Source: Methylobacillus sp.
GTDB taxonomy: Bacteria; Pseudomonadota; Gammaproteobacteria; Burkholderiales; Burkholderiaceae_C
DNA: 61,367 bases
Reading direction: 5' to 3'
Assembly (NCBI GenBank): GCA_018607835.1
Contig: JABBAS010000031.1
Span: 169,100 to 230,466 of the forward strand
The notes beneath the pieces are model-generated. The model saw nothing but the letters and a program-made list of their open reading frames with translations. It was not told where the DNA came from and did no database searches. Shown here piece by piece: positions 44,999-54,750 of the stretch; within the stretch, counting starts at the first letter, position 1; each line of letters opens with the position of its first letter. A program made the translations under genes and the position numbers.

Positions 44999-47611
44999 AT
45001 GACAGACTTTTTGAAAACATACGAAGCCCATGTGGCTGAGCGCGCTGAATTGGGTATTCCCCCTTTGCCGCTGTCTGCGGTGCAGACCGCCGACGTCATT
45101 GAACTGATTAAAAACCCACCCGCAGGACATGGTGATGACTTGGTGACGTTGCTCACCTACCGTGTGCCGCCAGGTGTTGACGATGCCGCCAAAGTAAAAG
45201 CGAGCTTTTTGTCTGCAGTGGCACATGGGGACGTGGCCTGCCCACTGATCTCCGACGTCAAGGCGACCCAATTACTCGGCACGATGCTGGGTGGCTACAA
45301 CGTGAAGCCGCTGATTGATTTGCTCGACCGCCCATCCGTTGCAACGGAAGCCGCTACGGGATTGAAGAGCACCTTGCTGATGTTTGACGCCTTCCACGAT
45401 GTAGCCGAGAAGGCGACCGCGGGTAACGCCCATGCCAAAGAGGTGATTCAGAGCTGGGCAGATGCGGAGTGGTTTACCAAGCGCCCCAAGGTGGCAGAAA
45501 AAATTACGGTGACCGTTTTTAAGGTCCCTGGTGAAACCAACACCGATGACTTGTCGCCGGCACCTGACGCTTGGAGCCGCCCGGATATCCCCTTGCACTA
45601 TCTGGCCATGTTGAAGAACACGCGCTCCGATGCCGCTTTCACGCCGGAAGAAGACGGCAAGCGTGGCCCCGTTAAGTTCATCGAGGACTTGAAGTCAAAA
45701 GGCCACCTGATTGCCTATGTGGGCGACGTCGTGGGTACGGGTTCGTCGCGTAAGTCCGCCACCAACAGCGCGGTGTGGGCAACGGGTGAAGATATTCCGT
45801 ATGTGCCAAACAAGCGTTTTGGTGGTGTGACACTGGGTGGCAAGATTGCGCCGATTTACTTCAATACGCAAGAAGATTCTGGTTCTCTGCCCATTGAAGT
45901 TGATGTCGGCCGGCTTGAAATGGGTGATGTCATAGACATCTACCCGTACGCCGGAAAAATTGAGCGTGATGGAGCAGTCATTGAAACGTTTCAGCTGCGC
46001 AGCGATGTCTTATTGGATGAGGTGCAGGCCGGTGGTCGCATCAACCTGATTATCGGCCGCTCGCTGACAGCGAAGGCGCTGGAGTTCTTGGGCTTGCCCG
46101 CGACGGATGTGTTCCGCTTGCCCGTGGCGCCCGTGGATAGCGGCAAGGGCTACACCGTTGCGCAAAAAATGGTGGGGCGTGCGTGCGGTATGCCGGTTGT
46201 CGATGGCAACCAGCAGGGCATTCGCCCTGGCACCTACTGTGAGCCTAAGATGACCACCGTTGGTTCGCAAGACACCACCGGTCCGATGACGCGCGATGAA
46301 TTGAAAGATTTGGCGTGCTTGGGCTTCTCCAGTGATTTGGTGATGCAGTCTTTCTGTCACACAGCGGCCTATCCCAAGCCGGTCGACGTGAAGACCCACC
46401 ACGAGCTGCCGCACTTTATGAGTGACCGTGGCGGTGTGGCGTTGCGTCCCGGCGATGGCGTGATTCACTCTTGGCTTAACCGTTTGTTGTTGCCGGATAC
46501 CGTTGGTACGGGCGGCGATAGCCATACGCGCTTCCCCATTGGTATTTCGTTTCCTGCGGGCTCTGGCTTGGTCGCCTTTGCAGCCGCAACAGGCGTGATG
46601 CCTTTAGATATGCCTGAAAGCGTTTTGGTGCGTTTTAAAGGTGTGATGCAGCCGGGTATTACGTTGCGCGATTTGGTGCATGCGATTCCGTATTTCGCCA
46701 TCAAGCAAGGCCTGTTAACGGTTGCTAAGGCAGGCAAGGTCAATGCCTTCTCTGGTCGCGTGATTGAAATTGAGGGCTTGCCTCAGTTGAAGGTTGAGCA
46801 GGCATTCGAGTTGTCTGACGCTACCGCCGAGCGCTCTGCCGCGGGTTGTACCGTGAAGCTGGATAAAGAACCGGTCATGGAGTACATGCAGTCGAACATT
46901 GTGTTGATGAAGAACATGATTGCCAACGGCTACTCTGACGCCCGTACCCTGCGTCGCCGTATTGAGGCGATGGAGAAGTGGCTGGCGACGCCTGAGTTGC
47001 TTGAGGCGGATGCTGATGCGGACTACGCTGAGGTCATTGAAATTGATCTGGCCGACATCAAAGAGCCCATCGTGTGTTGCCCTAACGATCCAGACGATGC
47101 GAAGTTGTTGTCTGAAGTAGCGGGTAATGTCATCGAAGAGGTCTTTATTGGCTCGTGCATGACCAACATCGGTCACTTCCGTGCGGCCTCTAAGTTGTTG
47201 GAAGGCAAGCGCGATATCCCAGTCAAGCTGTGGGTCGCACCGCCAACCAAAATGGACGCTGACGAACTGACCAAAGAAGGGCATTACGGCGTGTTTGGCG
47301 CTGCGGGTGCGCGTATGGAGATGCCTGGTTGCTCCTTGTGCATGGGTAACCAAGCGCAGGTGCGTGAGGGGGCTACCGTCATGTCGACATCCACACGTAA
47401 CTTCCCTAACCGCTTGGGCAAAAATAGTTTTGTGTATTTGGGTTCAGCGGAGTTGGCGGCTGTTTGCTCTCGCTTGGGACGTATTCCGACGATTGAGGAA
47501 TACCTTGAGCAAACGGGTGTGCTCGCCGATGCAGGTGCCGAAGTGTATCGCTACATGAACTTCAATGAAATTGATAGCTATGTGGAGAAGGCGAGCACGG
47601 TGACAGCGTAA
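44999..47611 (+). CDS. acnB: Aconitate hydratase B
   Basis: Bifunctional aconitase / 2-methylisocitrate dehydratase. AcnB order is clear: N-terminal HEAT-like domain (about 1-160), swivel domain ([20 protein letters not shown]), then the catalytic domains. The [4Fe-4S] ligands are Cys720 (GSCMTNIGH), Cys778 and Cys781 (PGCSLCMGN). Length 870 residues. ATG 44999 has GGAG before it; a TTG four codons upstream is less likely. It ends in a strong terminator. Confidence 0.97.
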   Translation: MTDFLKTYEAHVAERAELGIPPLPLSAVQTADVIELIKNPPAGHGDDLVTLLTYRVPPGVDDAAKVKASFLSAVAHGDVACPLISDVKATQLLGTMLGGYNVKPLIDLLDRPSVATEAATGLKSTLLMFDAFHDVAEKATAGNAHAKEVIQSWADAEWFTKRPKVAEKITVTVFKVPGETNTDDLSPAPDAWSRPDIPLHYLAMLKNTRSDAAFTPEEDGKRGPVKFIEDLKSKGHLIAYVGDVVGTGSSRKSATNSAVWATGEDIPYVPNKRFGGVTLGGKIAPIYFNTQEDSGSLPIEVDVGRLEMGDVIDIYPYAGKIERDGAVIETFQLRSDVLLDEVQAGGRINLIIGRSLTAKALEFLGLPATDVFRLPVAPVDSGKGYTVAQKMVGRACGMPVVDGNQQGIRPGTYCEPKMTTVGSQDTTGPMTRDELKDLACLGFSSDLVMQSFCHTAAYPKPVDVKTHHELPHFMSDRGGVALRPGDGVIHSWLNRLLLPDTVGTGGDSHTRFPIGISFPAGSGLVAFAAATGVMPLDMPESVLVRFKGVMQPGITLRDLVHAIPYFAIKQGLLTVAKAGKVNAFSGRVIEIEGLPQLKVEQAFELSDATAERSAAGCTVKLDKEPVMEYMQSNIVLMKNMIANGYSDARTLRRRIEAMEKWLATPELLEADADADYAEVIEIDLADIKEPIVCCPNDPDDAKLLSEVAGNVIEEVFIGSCMTNIGHFRAASKLLEGKRDIPVKLWVAPPTKMDADELTKEGHYGVFGAAGARMEMPGCSLCMGNQAQVREGATVMSTSTRNFPNRLGKNSFVYLGSAELAAVCSRLGRIPTIEEYLEQTGVLADAGAEVYRYMNFNEIDSYVEKASTVTA

Positions 47612-47620
47612 ATCGCAAGT

Positions 47621-47638
47621 TACTCGTACTCGTACTCG
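47621..47638. repeat. Three tandem TACTCG units after acnB
   Basis: TACTCG repeated exactly three times between the acnB stop and its terminator. It is short and probably neutral, but could vary in copy number. Confidence 0.6.
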
Positions 47639-47660
47639 CAGTCCTAAACTGACGGTTGCT

Positions 47661-47698
47661 AAGACCTCGCCACCCAGTGGGTTGCGAGGTCTTTTTTT
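47661..47698 (+). terminator. Intrinsic terminator after acnB
   Basis: Perfect ten-base stem AAGACCTCGC (47661-47670) / GCGAGGTCTT (47684-47693), inner CCCA/TGGG pairing possible, then seven T (47692-47698). Ends the mdh-acnB transcript. Confidence 0.93.
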
Positions 47699-47741
47699 GT
47701 TAAATTAAGACGTCCAACCGATACACGCTGGCGCTATTTTT

Positions 47742-48971
47742 ATGCAAACTCCTCTATTGTCTCCCCACGTATTGATTGCCGGTGGCGGTATCGGTGGTTT
47801 ATCAGCGGGTATCGCCTGCGCGCAAAAGGGTTTGACCGTGCGCTTGTACGAGCGATCCACACCTGTCGGCGATGTAGGGGCAGGCATACAGTTAGGCCCG
47901 AACGTGACCCGCATATTGGATGCTTGGGGCGTGTTGCCCCGGTTGGCACAGCAGGCGTGTGAGCCCGAGCGCTTGGTTGCGCGCGCCATGGCTTCTGGTC
48001 GTGTGCTCGGGGAGGTCCCGTTGCGTGGCCGCGCACGTGAAAAATATGGTGCACCCTATGTAACGGTTCATCGCGGCGACCTTCATGCGGCGCTGTTCTC
48101 GCATCTGGGTGCGCTTGCCGACTCCGCGGATGTTTTTGTGCACGCGGGGACGGCGGTGACGGGTTTGGTTCAAGCATCCACTGACGACGTGGGTCTGCAA
48201 TTGGACAACGGCCAAATCGTCCAAGGCGACGCTGTGGTTGGCGCAGATGGTCTATGGAGCGCTGTGAGGGGGCTCGCATGGAACGATGGATCGCCAACGG
48301 CGACAGGCCACGTGGCCTACCGGGCATCGGTTGCTATGGGTGACTTGCCAAAGGCGTTGCGCGCTATGGACGTGACGGTTTGGCTTGGGCCACGCGCGCA
48401 TGTTGTGCACTACCCTATCCGTGGTGGTCAGACTATGAACATCGTGGTGATCGCAGAGGGCGTGCCCGTGGTCGATCGCGAGTCGTGGGAAAACCGCGTG
48501 CGCTCACAGACGGTGCACGAGGCGCTGGGCACGTGCTGCGCGGCCTTATCTGAGCTGATGGCCGCTGTGCCTATGGCATCTGCGAGCGGTGACAGTGGTT
48601 GGCGCGCATGGCAATTATTTGATCGTGCTCCTGTGCAATCGGGTGATGCGTTGGTGCGGGACCGTGTGGTTTTGTTGGGGGATGCTGCGCACCCCATGCG
48701 GCCTTACCTGGCGCAGGGAGCCGCGATGGCGATAGAGGATGCGCAAGGGCTGTCGTACGCCTTGGCAGGTGATGTATCGGGTGTGACGCAGCGTTTGAGT
48801 AACTATGCCGACACACGGTGGCAACGGTGCGCGCGGGTGCAGGCAACCGCACGTCGCAATGGGGACGTCTTTCATGCGAGTGGCCTGACGCGGCTAGGTC
48901 GTGATGCCGCGATGTGGGCAATGGGACGGCGCCTGATGGATCCCGCGTGGCTTTACGGCTACGCGATGTAA
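47742..48971 (+). CDS. FAD-dependent class A monooxygenase (salicylate/3-hydroxybenzoate hydroxylase-like)
   Basis: Flavoprotein hydroxylase with all three class A fingerprints: GGGIGGLSAG near residue 14 (FAD ADP), GADGLWSAVR near 168 (FAD/NADPH), and GDAAHPMRPYLAQGAAMAIED near 310 (FAD ribityl). The segment GAGIQLGPNV is typical of the salicylate-hydroxylase/3HB6H group rather than UbiH. Length 409 residues. It stands alone between the acnB terminator and convergent argF, with no ring-cleavage genes nearby, so the substrate cannot be read from context. No clear promoter is seen in the 43 bases before it. Confidence 0.82.
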   Translation: MQTPLLSPHVLIAGGGIGGLSAGIACAQKGLTVRLYERSTPVGDVGAGIQLGPNVTRILDAWGVLPRLAQQACEPERLVARAMASGRVLGEVPLRGRAREKYGAPYVTVHRGDLHAALFSHLGALADSADVFVHAGTAVTGLVQASTDDVGLQLDNGQIVQGDAVVGADGLWSAVRGLAWNDGSPTATGHVAYRASVAMGDLPKALRAMDVTVWLGPRAHVVHYPIRGGQTMNIVVIAEGVPVVDRESWENRVRSQTVHEALGTCCAALSELMAAVPMASASGDSGWRAWQLFDRAPVQSGDALVRDRVVLLGDAAHPMRPYLAQGAAMAIEDAQGLSYALAGDVSGVTQRLSNYADTRWQRCARVQATARRNGDVFHASGLTRLGRDAAMWAMGRRLMDPAWLYGYAM

Positions 48972-48987
48972 GCCCGCTCGCAGTGTG

Positions 48988-49926
48988 TCAGTCGGTCACG
49001 CGTCCCAGCAACAGGTATTCCATGAGTGCCTTTTGCACGTGAAGCCGGTTTTCCGCTTCATCCCACACCACCGACTGCGGTCCATCAATGACGTCGGCAT
49101 CCACTTCTTCACCACGGTGGGCGGGTAGGCAGTGCATAAACAGGGCCTCTGGTTGAGCGACGGCCATCATGGATTGGCTTACACGCCAACTCGCAAAGGC
49201 GGCGCGCCGGGTTTCGTTTTCAGCCTCGTAGCCCATGCTGGTCCATACATCGGTGGTCACCAAATCGGCGCCAGCGCACGCGTGCGTTGGGTCTTTAAAA
49301 GTGGCAAAGCATTGCTGGTTTTTCACCCCAGCTAACACCTGATCAACCTCATAGCCACTCGGCGTGCTGACGTGGACCTTAAAGTCCAGAATGTCGGCCG
49401 CTTGCAACCACGTATTCGCCATGTTGTTACCGTCACCAACCCAAGCCACTGTTTTGCCGGTGATGGCACCACGGTGTTCCATAAAGGTGAAGATGTCCGC
49501 CAAAATCTGGCAGGGGTGGTATTCGTTGGTGAGACCGTTGATGACGGGAACACGCGAAAAAGCCGCAAATTTTTCAATTTTGCTTTGCTCATAGGTGCGA
49601 ATCATCACGATATCGGTCATACGACTGATGACACGCGCACTGTCCTCAATGGGTTCTGAGCGCCCCAGTTGACTGTCGCCTGTGGTCAGGTGGACCACGC
49701 TACCTCCCAGCTGGTACATACCCGCCTCAAAGCTCACGCGGGTGCGTGTGCTGGCCTTCTCGAAAATGAGCGCCAGGGTTCGATCACTTAGCGGCTGGTA
49801 GGCCTCGTAACTTTTGAATTTGGCTTTGATGATGCGCGCACGCTCGAAAATCCATGCGTACTCGTCGGCATTCAGGTCACTAAATTGCAGGTAATGTTTC
49901 ATAGGTTGTCGGCTTTTGCTGCTCAC
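48988..49926 (-). CDS. argF: Ornithine carbamoyltransferase
   Basis: Makes citrulline from ornithine and carbamoyl phosphate. The carbamoyl-phosphate loop STRTR is at 59-63, HPCQ in NEYHPCQILAD, and the ornithine site HCLPAHRGEE near 263. Length 312 residues from a GTG that shares GTGA with the argD stop; an ATG eight codons in (MKHYLQF) would also fit. It lies directly downstream of argD. Confidence 0.96.
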   Translation of the reverse strand: MSSKSRQPMKHYLQFSDLNADEYAWIFERARIIKAKFKSYEAYQPLSDRTLALIFEKASTRTRVSFEAGMYQLGGSVVHLTTGDSQLGRSEPIEDSARVISRMTDIVMIRTYEQSKIEKFAAFSRVPVINGLTNEYHPCQILADIFTFMEHRGAITGKTVAWVGDGNNMANTWLQAADILDFKVHVSTPSGYEVDQVLAGVKNQQCFATFKDPTHACAGADLVTTDVWTSMGYEAENETRRAAFASWRVSQSMMAVAQPEALFMHCLPAHRGEEVDADVIDGPQSVVWDEAENRLHVQKALMEYLLLGRVTD

Positions 49927-51122
49927 GTAACTTTGGGGTGCAACAGGTTTAAAACCAGTGGCCTCAATATAGCGACGATCTCATCTATCTGCGCCGTCGT
50001 GATCAGCAGTGGGGGCACCATGCGTATGACGGTGTCGGCAGTGACGCTAATTAGTAAGCCAGCGTCTGCGGCCTGCATCACGATTTGACCGCAGGGGACG
50101 CGGGTCTCCACGCCAATCATTAGACCACGGCCACGAATGGACACGACACCGGGTTCATCGGCAAACGCCGCCTGCAAAGCCGCCTTGAAATAGGCACCCA
50201 CTGCCGAGGCATTGTTCAGGAGGTCCTCTTCCTCCATGATGCGCAGCGTTTCCACGCCTGCCCGCATAGCCAGTGGGTTACCGCCAAAGGTACTGCCATG
50301 GTTACCCGGCTGCAAAATGCCTGCCGCTTTGGGGCCTGCGACGACGGCACCAATGGGTACACCAGAGCCCAAACCCTTAGCCAATGGCATGACGTCGGGA
50401 ACGATGCCAGCCCATTGGTGTGCAAACCATTTCCCGGTGCGTCCAATGCCGCACTGCACTTCGTCAATCATCAAGAGCCAGTCATTGGCATCGCAGAGTG
50501 CACGGACGGCTTGCATGTAGTCATCGCTCAGTGGATTGACGCCACCTTCACCTTGAATCGCTTCAAAGAAGATGGCGACCACATCGTCACGTCCGTCGGT
50601 CGCGGTCTGTAGTGCAGCGAGGTCATTGGTTGGCACCCGTATGAAGTCATCCACCAAGGGCCCGAAACCCTCTTGAACCTTGGGGTTGCCTGTTGCGCTG
50701 AGCGTGGCAATGCTGCGCCCGTGGAAGGCGTGTTCATAGACCACGACCTTGGGGTGGGCGATGCCTTTCTGATGACCAAATTTCCTAGCCATCTTCAGGG
50801 CCGCTTCGTTGGCCTCTAGGCCACTGTTACAAAAGAACACGTTGGTCATGCCAGACAGCGCCACCAATTTTGCGGCGAGTGCCTCTTGGTGAGGGATGTG
50901 GTAATAGTTGGACGTGTGCATGAGCAAGCCGACTTGCTCTTGCAGCGCCTTCACCAGCTGCGGATGCGCATGGCCCAAGGTGTTCACCGCGATGCCACCT
51001 AAAGCGTCTAGGTAGCGCTTACCGTTGACATCCCACAGGTAGCAGCCCTCGCCGCGTGCCATGGCAATCGGTAAGCGTCCGTAGGTGTTCATCACGTGGG
51101 GTGATGCGGCGGTAATGGTCAT
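49923..51122 (-). CDS. argD: Acetylornithine aminotransferase
   Basis: PLP-dependent class III aminotransferase of arginine synthesis (in the family often also succinyldiaminopimelate transaminase). The PLP Lys249 is in MPLAKGLGSGVPIGA; FCNSGLEANEAALK, HGRSIATLSATGN and IDEVQCGIGRTG are typical. Length 399 residues. First gene of argD-argF, divergent from the DUF3579 gene. Confidence 0.95.
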   Translation of the reverse strand: MTITAASPHVMNTYGRLPIAMARGEGCYLWDVNGKRYLDALGGIAVNTLGHAHPQLVKALQEQVGLLMHTSNYYHIPHQEALAAKLVALSGMTNVFFCNSGLEANEAALKMARKFGHQKGIAHPKVVVYEHAFHGRSIATLSATGNPKVQEGFGPLVDDFIRVPTNDLAALQTATDGRDDVVAIFFEAIQGEGGVNPLSDDYMQAVRALCDANDWLLMIDEVQCGIGRTGKWFAHQWAGIVPDVMPLAKGLGSGVPIGAVVAGPKAAGILQPGNHGSTFGGNPLAMRAGVETLRIMEEEDLLNNASAVGAYFKAALQAAFADEPGVVSIRGRGLMIGVETRVPCGQIVMQAADAGLLISVTADTVIRMVPPLLITTAQIDEIVAILRPLVLNLLHPKVT

Positions 51123-51258
51123 GCGTGCGCTCCGTTGTGAGGGTCTGCAAAGTAAACAATGATTCTACTGTTCAGTGACGCCTTAAATAGTGCTAACCGC
51201 TGCATCTGTTGTCAGCGGGCAATTCCCCCTTGTGTGTAGGGCGAAGCGGCAGGCCAAG

Positions 51259-51270
51259 TCTTATATAAGA
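51259..51270. promoter_or_regulatory. Second TCTTATATAAGA palindrome, argD/DUF3579 divergent region
   Basis: Identical in all 12 bases to the palindrome at 42761-42772. It is followed at once by TATACT (51271-51276), a good -10 for the + strand, but without a matching -35. It is 136 bases from the argD start and 90 bases from the DUF3579 start. No ARG-box-like repeat of the E. coli type was recognised here. Confidence 0.45.
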
Positions 51271-51360
51271 TATACTACTCACAGGTCGTTTACAGGGCGA
51301 GACGACCGACACGTTCATCCCATTTCACCCCCGATTTACTGCGAAGACCTGAGCCGATTC

Positions 51361-51690
51361 ATGGCGAAATATGCCCTCTCTAAAGACGTCAAAGAAATCT
51401 TTATCCAAGGCGTCAACGCGGAAGGTAAGGTTTTTCGTCCGAGTGATTGGGCGGAGCGTTTGGCGGGGGTGCTGAGCTCTTTCCGTCCCGGCGGTGCCAA
51501 GCCGGGTGACCACATCAGCTATTCACCGTGGTGCGTGCCGACCAGTATTGGTGGCGTAAAGTGCGTGATCGTTCAAGCCGCGTTGCGCGATGCCGAGCCC
51601 ATGGCATGGGACTTTGTCATCAACTTTGCCGCTGATAACGAGATGATTGTCTCGGAGGCGTGCTCGCTTCCCGACTGGCCTAAAGGGTAA
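51361..51690 (+). CDS. DUF3579 family protein
   Basis: Small conserved protein (109 residues) of a family that, as far as I know, is found mainly in Betaproteobacteria next to arginine genes. Recognisable blocks are FIQGVNAEGKVFRPSDWAER, SYSPWCVPTSIGGVKCVIV and MAWDFVINFAADNEM. ATG 51361 matches the family start; the frame is open upstream to 51190, but that would add unrelated residues across the palindrome. No function is established that I can name. It ends at a terminator facing rpsT. Confidence 0.82.
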   Translation: MAKYALSKDVKEIFIQGVNAEGKVFRPSDWAERLAGVLSSFRPGGAKPGDHISYSPWCVPTSIGGVKCVIVQAALRDAEPMAWDFVINFAADNEMIVSEACSLPDWPKG

Positions 51691-51728
51691 GCGCTTACTG
51701 TTTAGCAAGGGTTCGTAAGTCAGCCATT

Positions 51729-51757
51729 AAAAAAGCCGCTCAAGGAGCGGCTTTTTA
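51729..51757. terminator. Bidirectional terminator between DUF3579 and rpsT
   Basis: AAAAAAGCCGCT (51729-51740) and AGCGGCTTTTT (51746-51756) form a stem with a five-base loop CAAGG; A run and T run serve both strands. A second, weaker dyad CGGTGTGGG/CCCAACACCG (51797-51822) lies closer to rpsT and may act first on that strand. Confidence 0.9.
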
Positions 51758-51852
51758 TTTGAATAGATTCGCTGGCAGCGCACCCGATTCAAACGGCGGT
51801 GTGGGCACTAAACCCAACACCGTGCGAACTGTCGTTAGACAGTAGGCCGCAA

Positions 51853-52149
51853 TTAAGCGGCAGTTGCCAAGGCCTTAACCCTAGCGGACAGGCGGCTCTT
51901 ATCACGAGCAGCCTTGTTCTTGTGAAAGATGCCTTTGTCGGCAATGCTGTCCACAACACCTTGCATTTTGGAGAACAACTCAACTGCCTTGTCCTTTTCA
52001 CCAGCAGCAACGGCTTTTTCAACGTTCTTGATGACTGTGCGGTACTTTGAACGCAGCGACGTGTGTGCTGCATTCAGTTTGATGTTTTGACGTGCGCGTT
52101 TCCGACCGGAGGCCAGGCGCGGGTTCTTTTTCTTAGCTTTAGTTGCCAT
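51853..52149 (-). CDS. rpsT: 30S ribosomal protein S20
   Basis: Basic 16S-binding ribosomal protein. The start [20 protein letters not shown] and the [19 protein letters not shown] end are diagnostic. It has 98 residues, about ten more than E. coli S20. The gene is alone on the minus strand and divergent from murJ, an arrangement also seen in E. coli (rpsT next to murJ-like genes is common in Proteobacteria). Confidence 0.97.
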   Translation of the reverse strand: MATKAKKKNPRLASGRKRARQNIKLNAAHTSLRSKYRTVIKNVEKAVAAGEKDKAVELFSKMQGVVDSIADKGIFHKNKAARDKSRLSARVKALATAA

Positions 52150-52288
52150 GTGTAGATTTCCTGTAGTTTGCAGATGTTGCCAGCGAACCCGACATTATAG
52201 CCCGGGGAAACCGCGTTGACCACCTTTCAGGGTGGGATTTTGGTGCAATCGCGGCAATTTATGGCGGTCTAGTCGCTACACTGGCCGG

Positions 52289-53905
52289 GTGAACCTATTT
52301 AAATCAGCTTCTTTGGTGTCCTTGCTCACCTTGGCCTCTCGGGTCGCTGGGCTGGTGCGTGAGTTGCTGGTGGCGGCTCTTTTTGGTGCAAGCGCCACGA
52401 CAGACGCATTTAATGTTGCGTTTCGTATTCCCAATCTACTTCGGCGTCTGTTTGCTGAAGGGGCTTTTAGCCAAGCCTTTGTGCCCGTGCTCGCTGCGAC
52501 CAAAGAGACTGAGGGTTTTGATGCCACCCACATTTTGGTGAACCGCGTTGCGACCGTGTTGGTCTGGACGTTGCTGGCCACTTGCCTTGTCGGCGTGATC
52601 GGTGCCCCGTGGCTGGTGTGGGCCATGGCGAGCGGCTTGCAGCAAAGCGGGACGGGCTTTGATACCGCAGTGGTGCTCACGCGTTGGATGTTTCCTTACA
52701 TCGCGTTCATGTCCTTGGTTGCACTCGCGGCGGGGATTTTGAACACTTGGAAGCATTTTTGGGTGCCTGCCGCGACGCCCGTGCTGTTGAACCTTGCCAT
52801 GATTGTGGGCGCTTGGATCGGGGCACCCTGGCTGGCTGCTCGTGGGTATGAGCCTATCTATGGTCTAGCCGCGGGTGTCATGGTTGGTGGTGTGTTGCAG
52901 CTGGCTATACAGATCCCCACCCTGCGTCGCATTGGGATGCTCCCGCGTATTGGGCTGCATCCGGGCGCTGTCCGCGCGGCGTGGAAGGATCCGGGTACGC
53001 GGCGGATACTCAGCCTGATGGCGCCGGCCCTACTTGGGGTCAGCGTGGCGCAGATATCACTGTTGATCAATACGCAAATTGCGTCGCATCTGGCGACGGG
53101 TAGCGTGAGTTGGCTGACCTACGCCGATCGCTTGATGGAGTTTCCAACCGCGCTGTTGGGTGTTGCTATGGGGGTGGTGTTGCTTCCCCAACTTGCCAGC
53201 GCCAAAGCGCAGGGTGACCATGCTGCGTATAGCGGACTGTTGGACTGGGGACTGCGCTTGGTATTCGTTTTCAGCGCGCCGTGCGCGCTGGCCTTGCTAG
53301 TGATTGCCGAACCCTTGGTCGCGACGCTGTATAACTACGGTCGCTTCACCGCGTCGGATGTCAGCCAAACAGCGACCGCCTTAGCGGGTTACGGCATTGG
53401 CTTGGTGGGCTTGGTCGCGATCAAAATTTTGGCGCCCGGTTACTTCGCCAATCAAGACACCAAGACGCCGGTCAAAATCGCGATTTTCGTCCTGATCCTG
53501 ACCCAGTGTCTCAATGTGTTGTTGGTGCCTTACTTGGCGCACGCGGGTCTCGCCGTGGCCATTGGTTTGGGCGCACTTGTGAACGCATTTTGCTTATGGT
53601 TTGGTTTAGCGCGCCGAGGGGTGTTACAACATGGGCATGGCTGGGGCGGTTTACTGGGGCGCGTTGCGCTGGGCTGTTTGGCGCTGCTGGCTTGGTTGTT
53701 GTGGTCGCGGGGCTGGATTAGTTGGGTGGACGGAACCGTTTACTGGGCCACACGCGCCGCCACCTTAGGTCTTATTTGCGTGGGTGGCGCGGTTATTTAT
53801 TTGGGCTGTTTGGCCGTTTTAGGTGTGCCGCTCAAAGCCATGATGCGCCGCAAGGCAGTGGTATCACGGTTGGATCAGACCCGTCAGGGCGTATCGGAGG
53901 ATTGA
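52289..53905 (+). CDS. murJ: Lipid II flippase MurJ
   Basis: Flips lipid II across the inner membrane for peptidoglycan synthesis. About 538 residues with some fourteen hydrophobic segments and the family motifs SLLTLASRVAGLVRELLVA, GASATTDAFNVAFRIPN and RLFAEGAFSQAFVPV. GTG 52289 (VNLFKSAS) gives the family start; the frame is open 57 bases further but without support. It is followed within two bases by the SirB1-like gene. Confidence 0.95.
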   Translation: MNLFKSASLVSLLTLASRVAGLVRELLVAALFGASATTDAFNVAFRIPNLLRRLFAEGAFSQAFVPVLAATKETEGFDATHILVNRVATVLVWTLLATCLVGVIGAPWLVWAMASGLQQSGTGFDTAVVLTRWMFPYIAFMSLVALAAGILNTWKHFWVPAATPVLLNLAMIVGAWIGAPWLAARGYEPIYGLAAGVMVGGVLQLAIQIPTLRRIGMLPRIGLHPGAVRAAWKDPGTRRILSLMAPALLGVSVAQISLLINTQIASHLATGSVSWLTYADRLMEFPTALLGVAMGVVLLPQLASAKAQGDHAAYSGLLDWGLRLVFVFSAPCALALLVIAEPLVATLYNYGRFTASDVSQTATALAGYGIGLVGLVAIKILAPGYFANQDTKTPVKIAIFVLILTQCLNVLLVPYLAHAGLAVAIGLGALVNAFCLWFGLARRGVLQHGHGWGGLLGRVALGCLALLAWLLWSRGWISWVDGTVYWATRAATLGLICVGGAVIYLGCLAVLGVPLKAMMRRKAVVSRLDQTRQGVSED

Positions 53906-53907
53906 CA

Positions 53908-54750
53908 GTGTGGGAGCCTAAGCAAGCGTCGGCGTTAGAGTACTTCGCCATGTTGGTAGCCGACGAGGGCGATTTGCCCCTGCTCGAGGCGGCCACGAGT
54001 CTGGCGATGGACGAGTACCCCGATCTCTCGCTGACCGCTGTACCCAACGCCATGGACCAATTGATGGGTCGCCTACACCGTCGGGTGCTAGCCGATGCCG
54101 ATCCAATAGAGCGCACGCGGATTCTCAATCAGTTTTTCTTCCATGAGCTCGGCTTCAAGGGTAACGTCAACAATTACTACGACCCCGACAACAGCTTCAT
54201 TCATCTGGTGTTGAAGACACGGATAGGAATACCCATCTCTTTGGCCATTATCTGGCTGGAGTTGGCCAACAGCTTGGATTTAAATGCCTGCGGTATCGCA
54301 TTTCCCGGTCACTTTTTGTGCAAGTTGCGCTTGCCCGAAGGTCAGGTCATCGTTGATCCGTTTTCTGGCGACACCTTGAGCCGTGAGGATGTGTCGGAGC
54401 GCGCACAGCCGTTTAAGCAGCTGCATGGCTTGCTGGGCGCAGACGATGCGCCGGTAGATCTGTTTTTGCAACCGGCTTCAGCGGGAGACATCCTCAGCCG
54501 CATGTTGCTGAACCTGCGAGAGATTCATCGCAGCAATGACGACCCCGTGCGTGAGCTCGCAGTCCATGAGCGGCTGGTTGTTTTGTCGCCTAAGGACTGG
54601 CCATTACGACGCGACCGTGGTCTGTGCGCGGCAAAACTAGGCGATAAGCGCGCCGCCGTTCGTGACCTTGAGGCCTATCTAGACCAGGTACCCAACGCCC
54701 CAGACCGTGCGCAAATCAGCGCGGCCTTGAGTCAGTTGATTCAGGTGTGA
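53908..54750 (+). CDS. SirB1-like transglutaminase-core/TPR protein
   Basis: Protein of the SirB1 family: an N-terminal transglutaminase-like core (about 30-190; [37 protein letters not shown]) followed by helical TPR-like repeats (about 200-280). GTG 53908 has a perfect GGAGG at 53896-53900. The protein is 280 residues. Biochemical role is not established in the family as far as I know. Its end overlaps the convergent purM stop by ten bases. Confidence 0.85.
   Translation: MWEPKQASALEYFAMLVADEGDLPLLEAATSLAMDEYPDLSLTAVPNAMDQLMGRLHRRVLADADPIERTRILNQFFFHELGFKGNVNNYYDPDNSFIHLVLKTRIGIPISLAIIWLELANSLDLNACGIAFPGHFLCKLRLPEGQVIVDPFSGDTLSREDVSERAQPFKQLHGLLGADDAPVDLFLQPASAGDILSRMLLNLREIHRSNDDPVRELAVHERLVVLSPKDWPLRRDRGLCAAKLGDKRAAVRDLEAYLDQVPNAPDRAQISAALSQLIQV

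Noticed and set aside
51190-51360. N-terminal extension of the DUF3579 protein by 57 residues
   Set aside because: The upstream frame is open by chance. It would run through the palindrome and -10-like sequence, and the family starts at the ATG at 51361.
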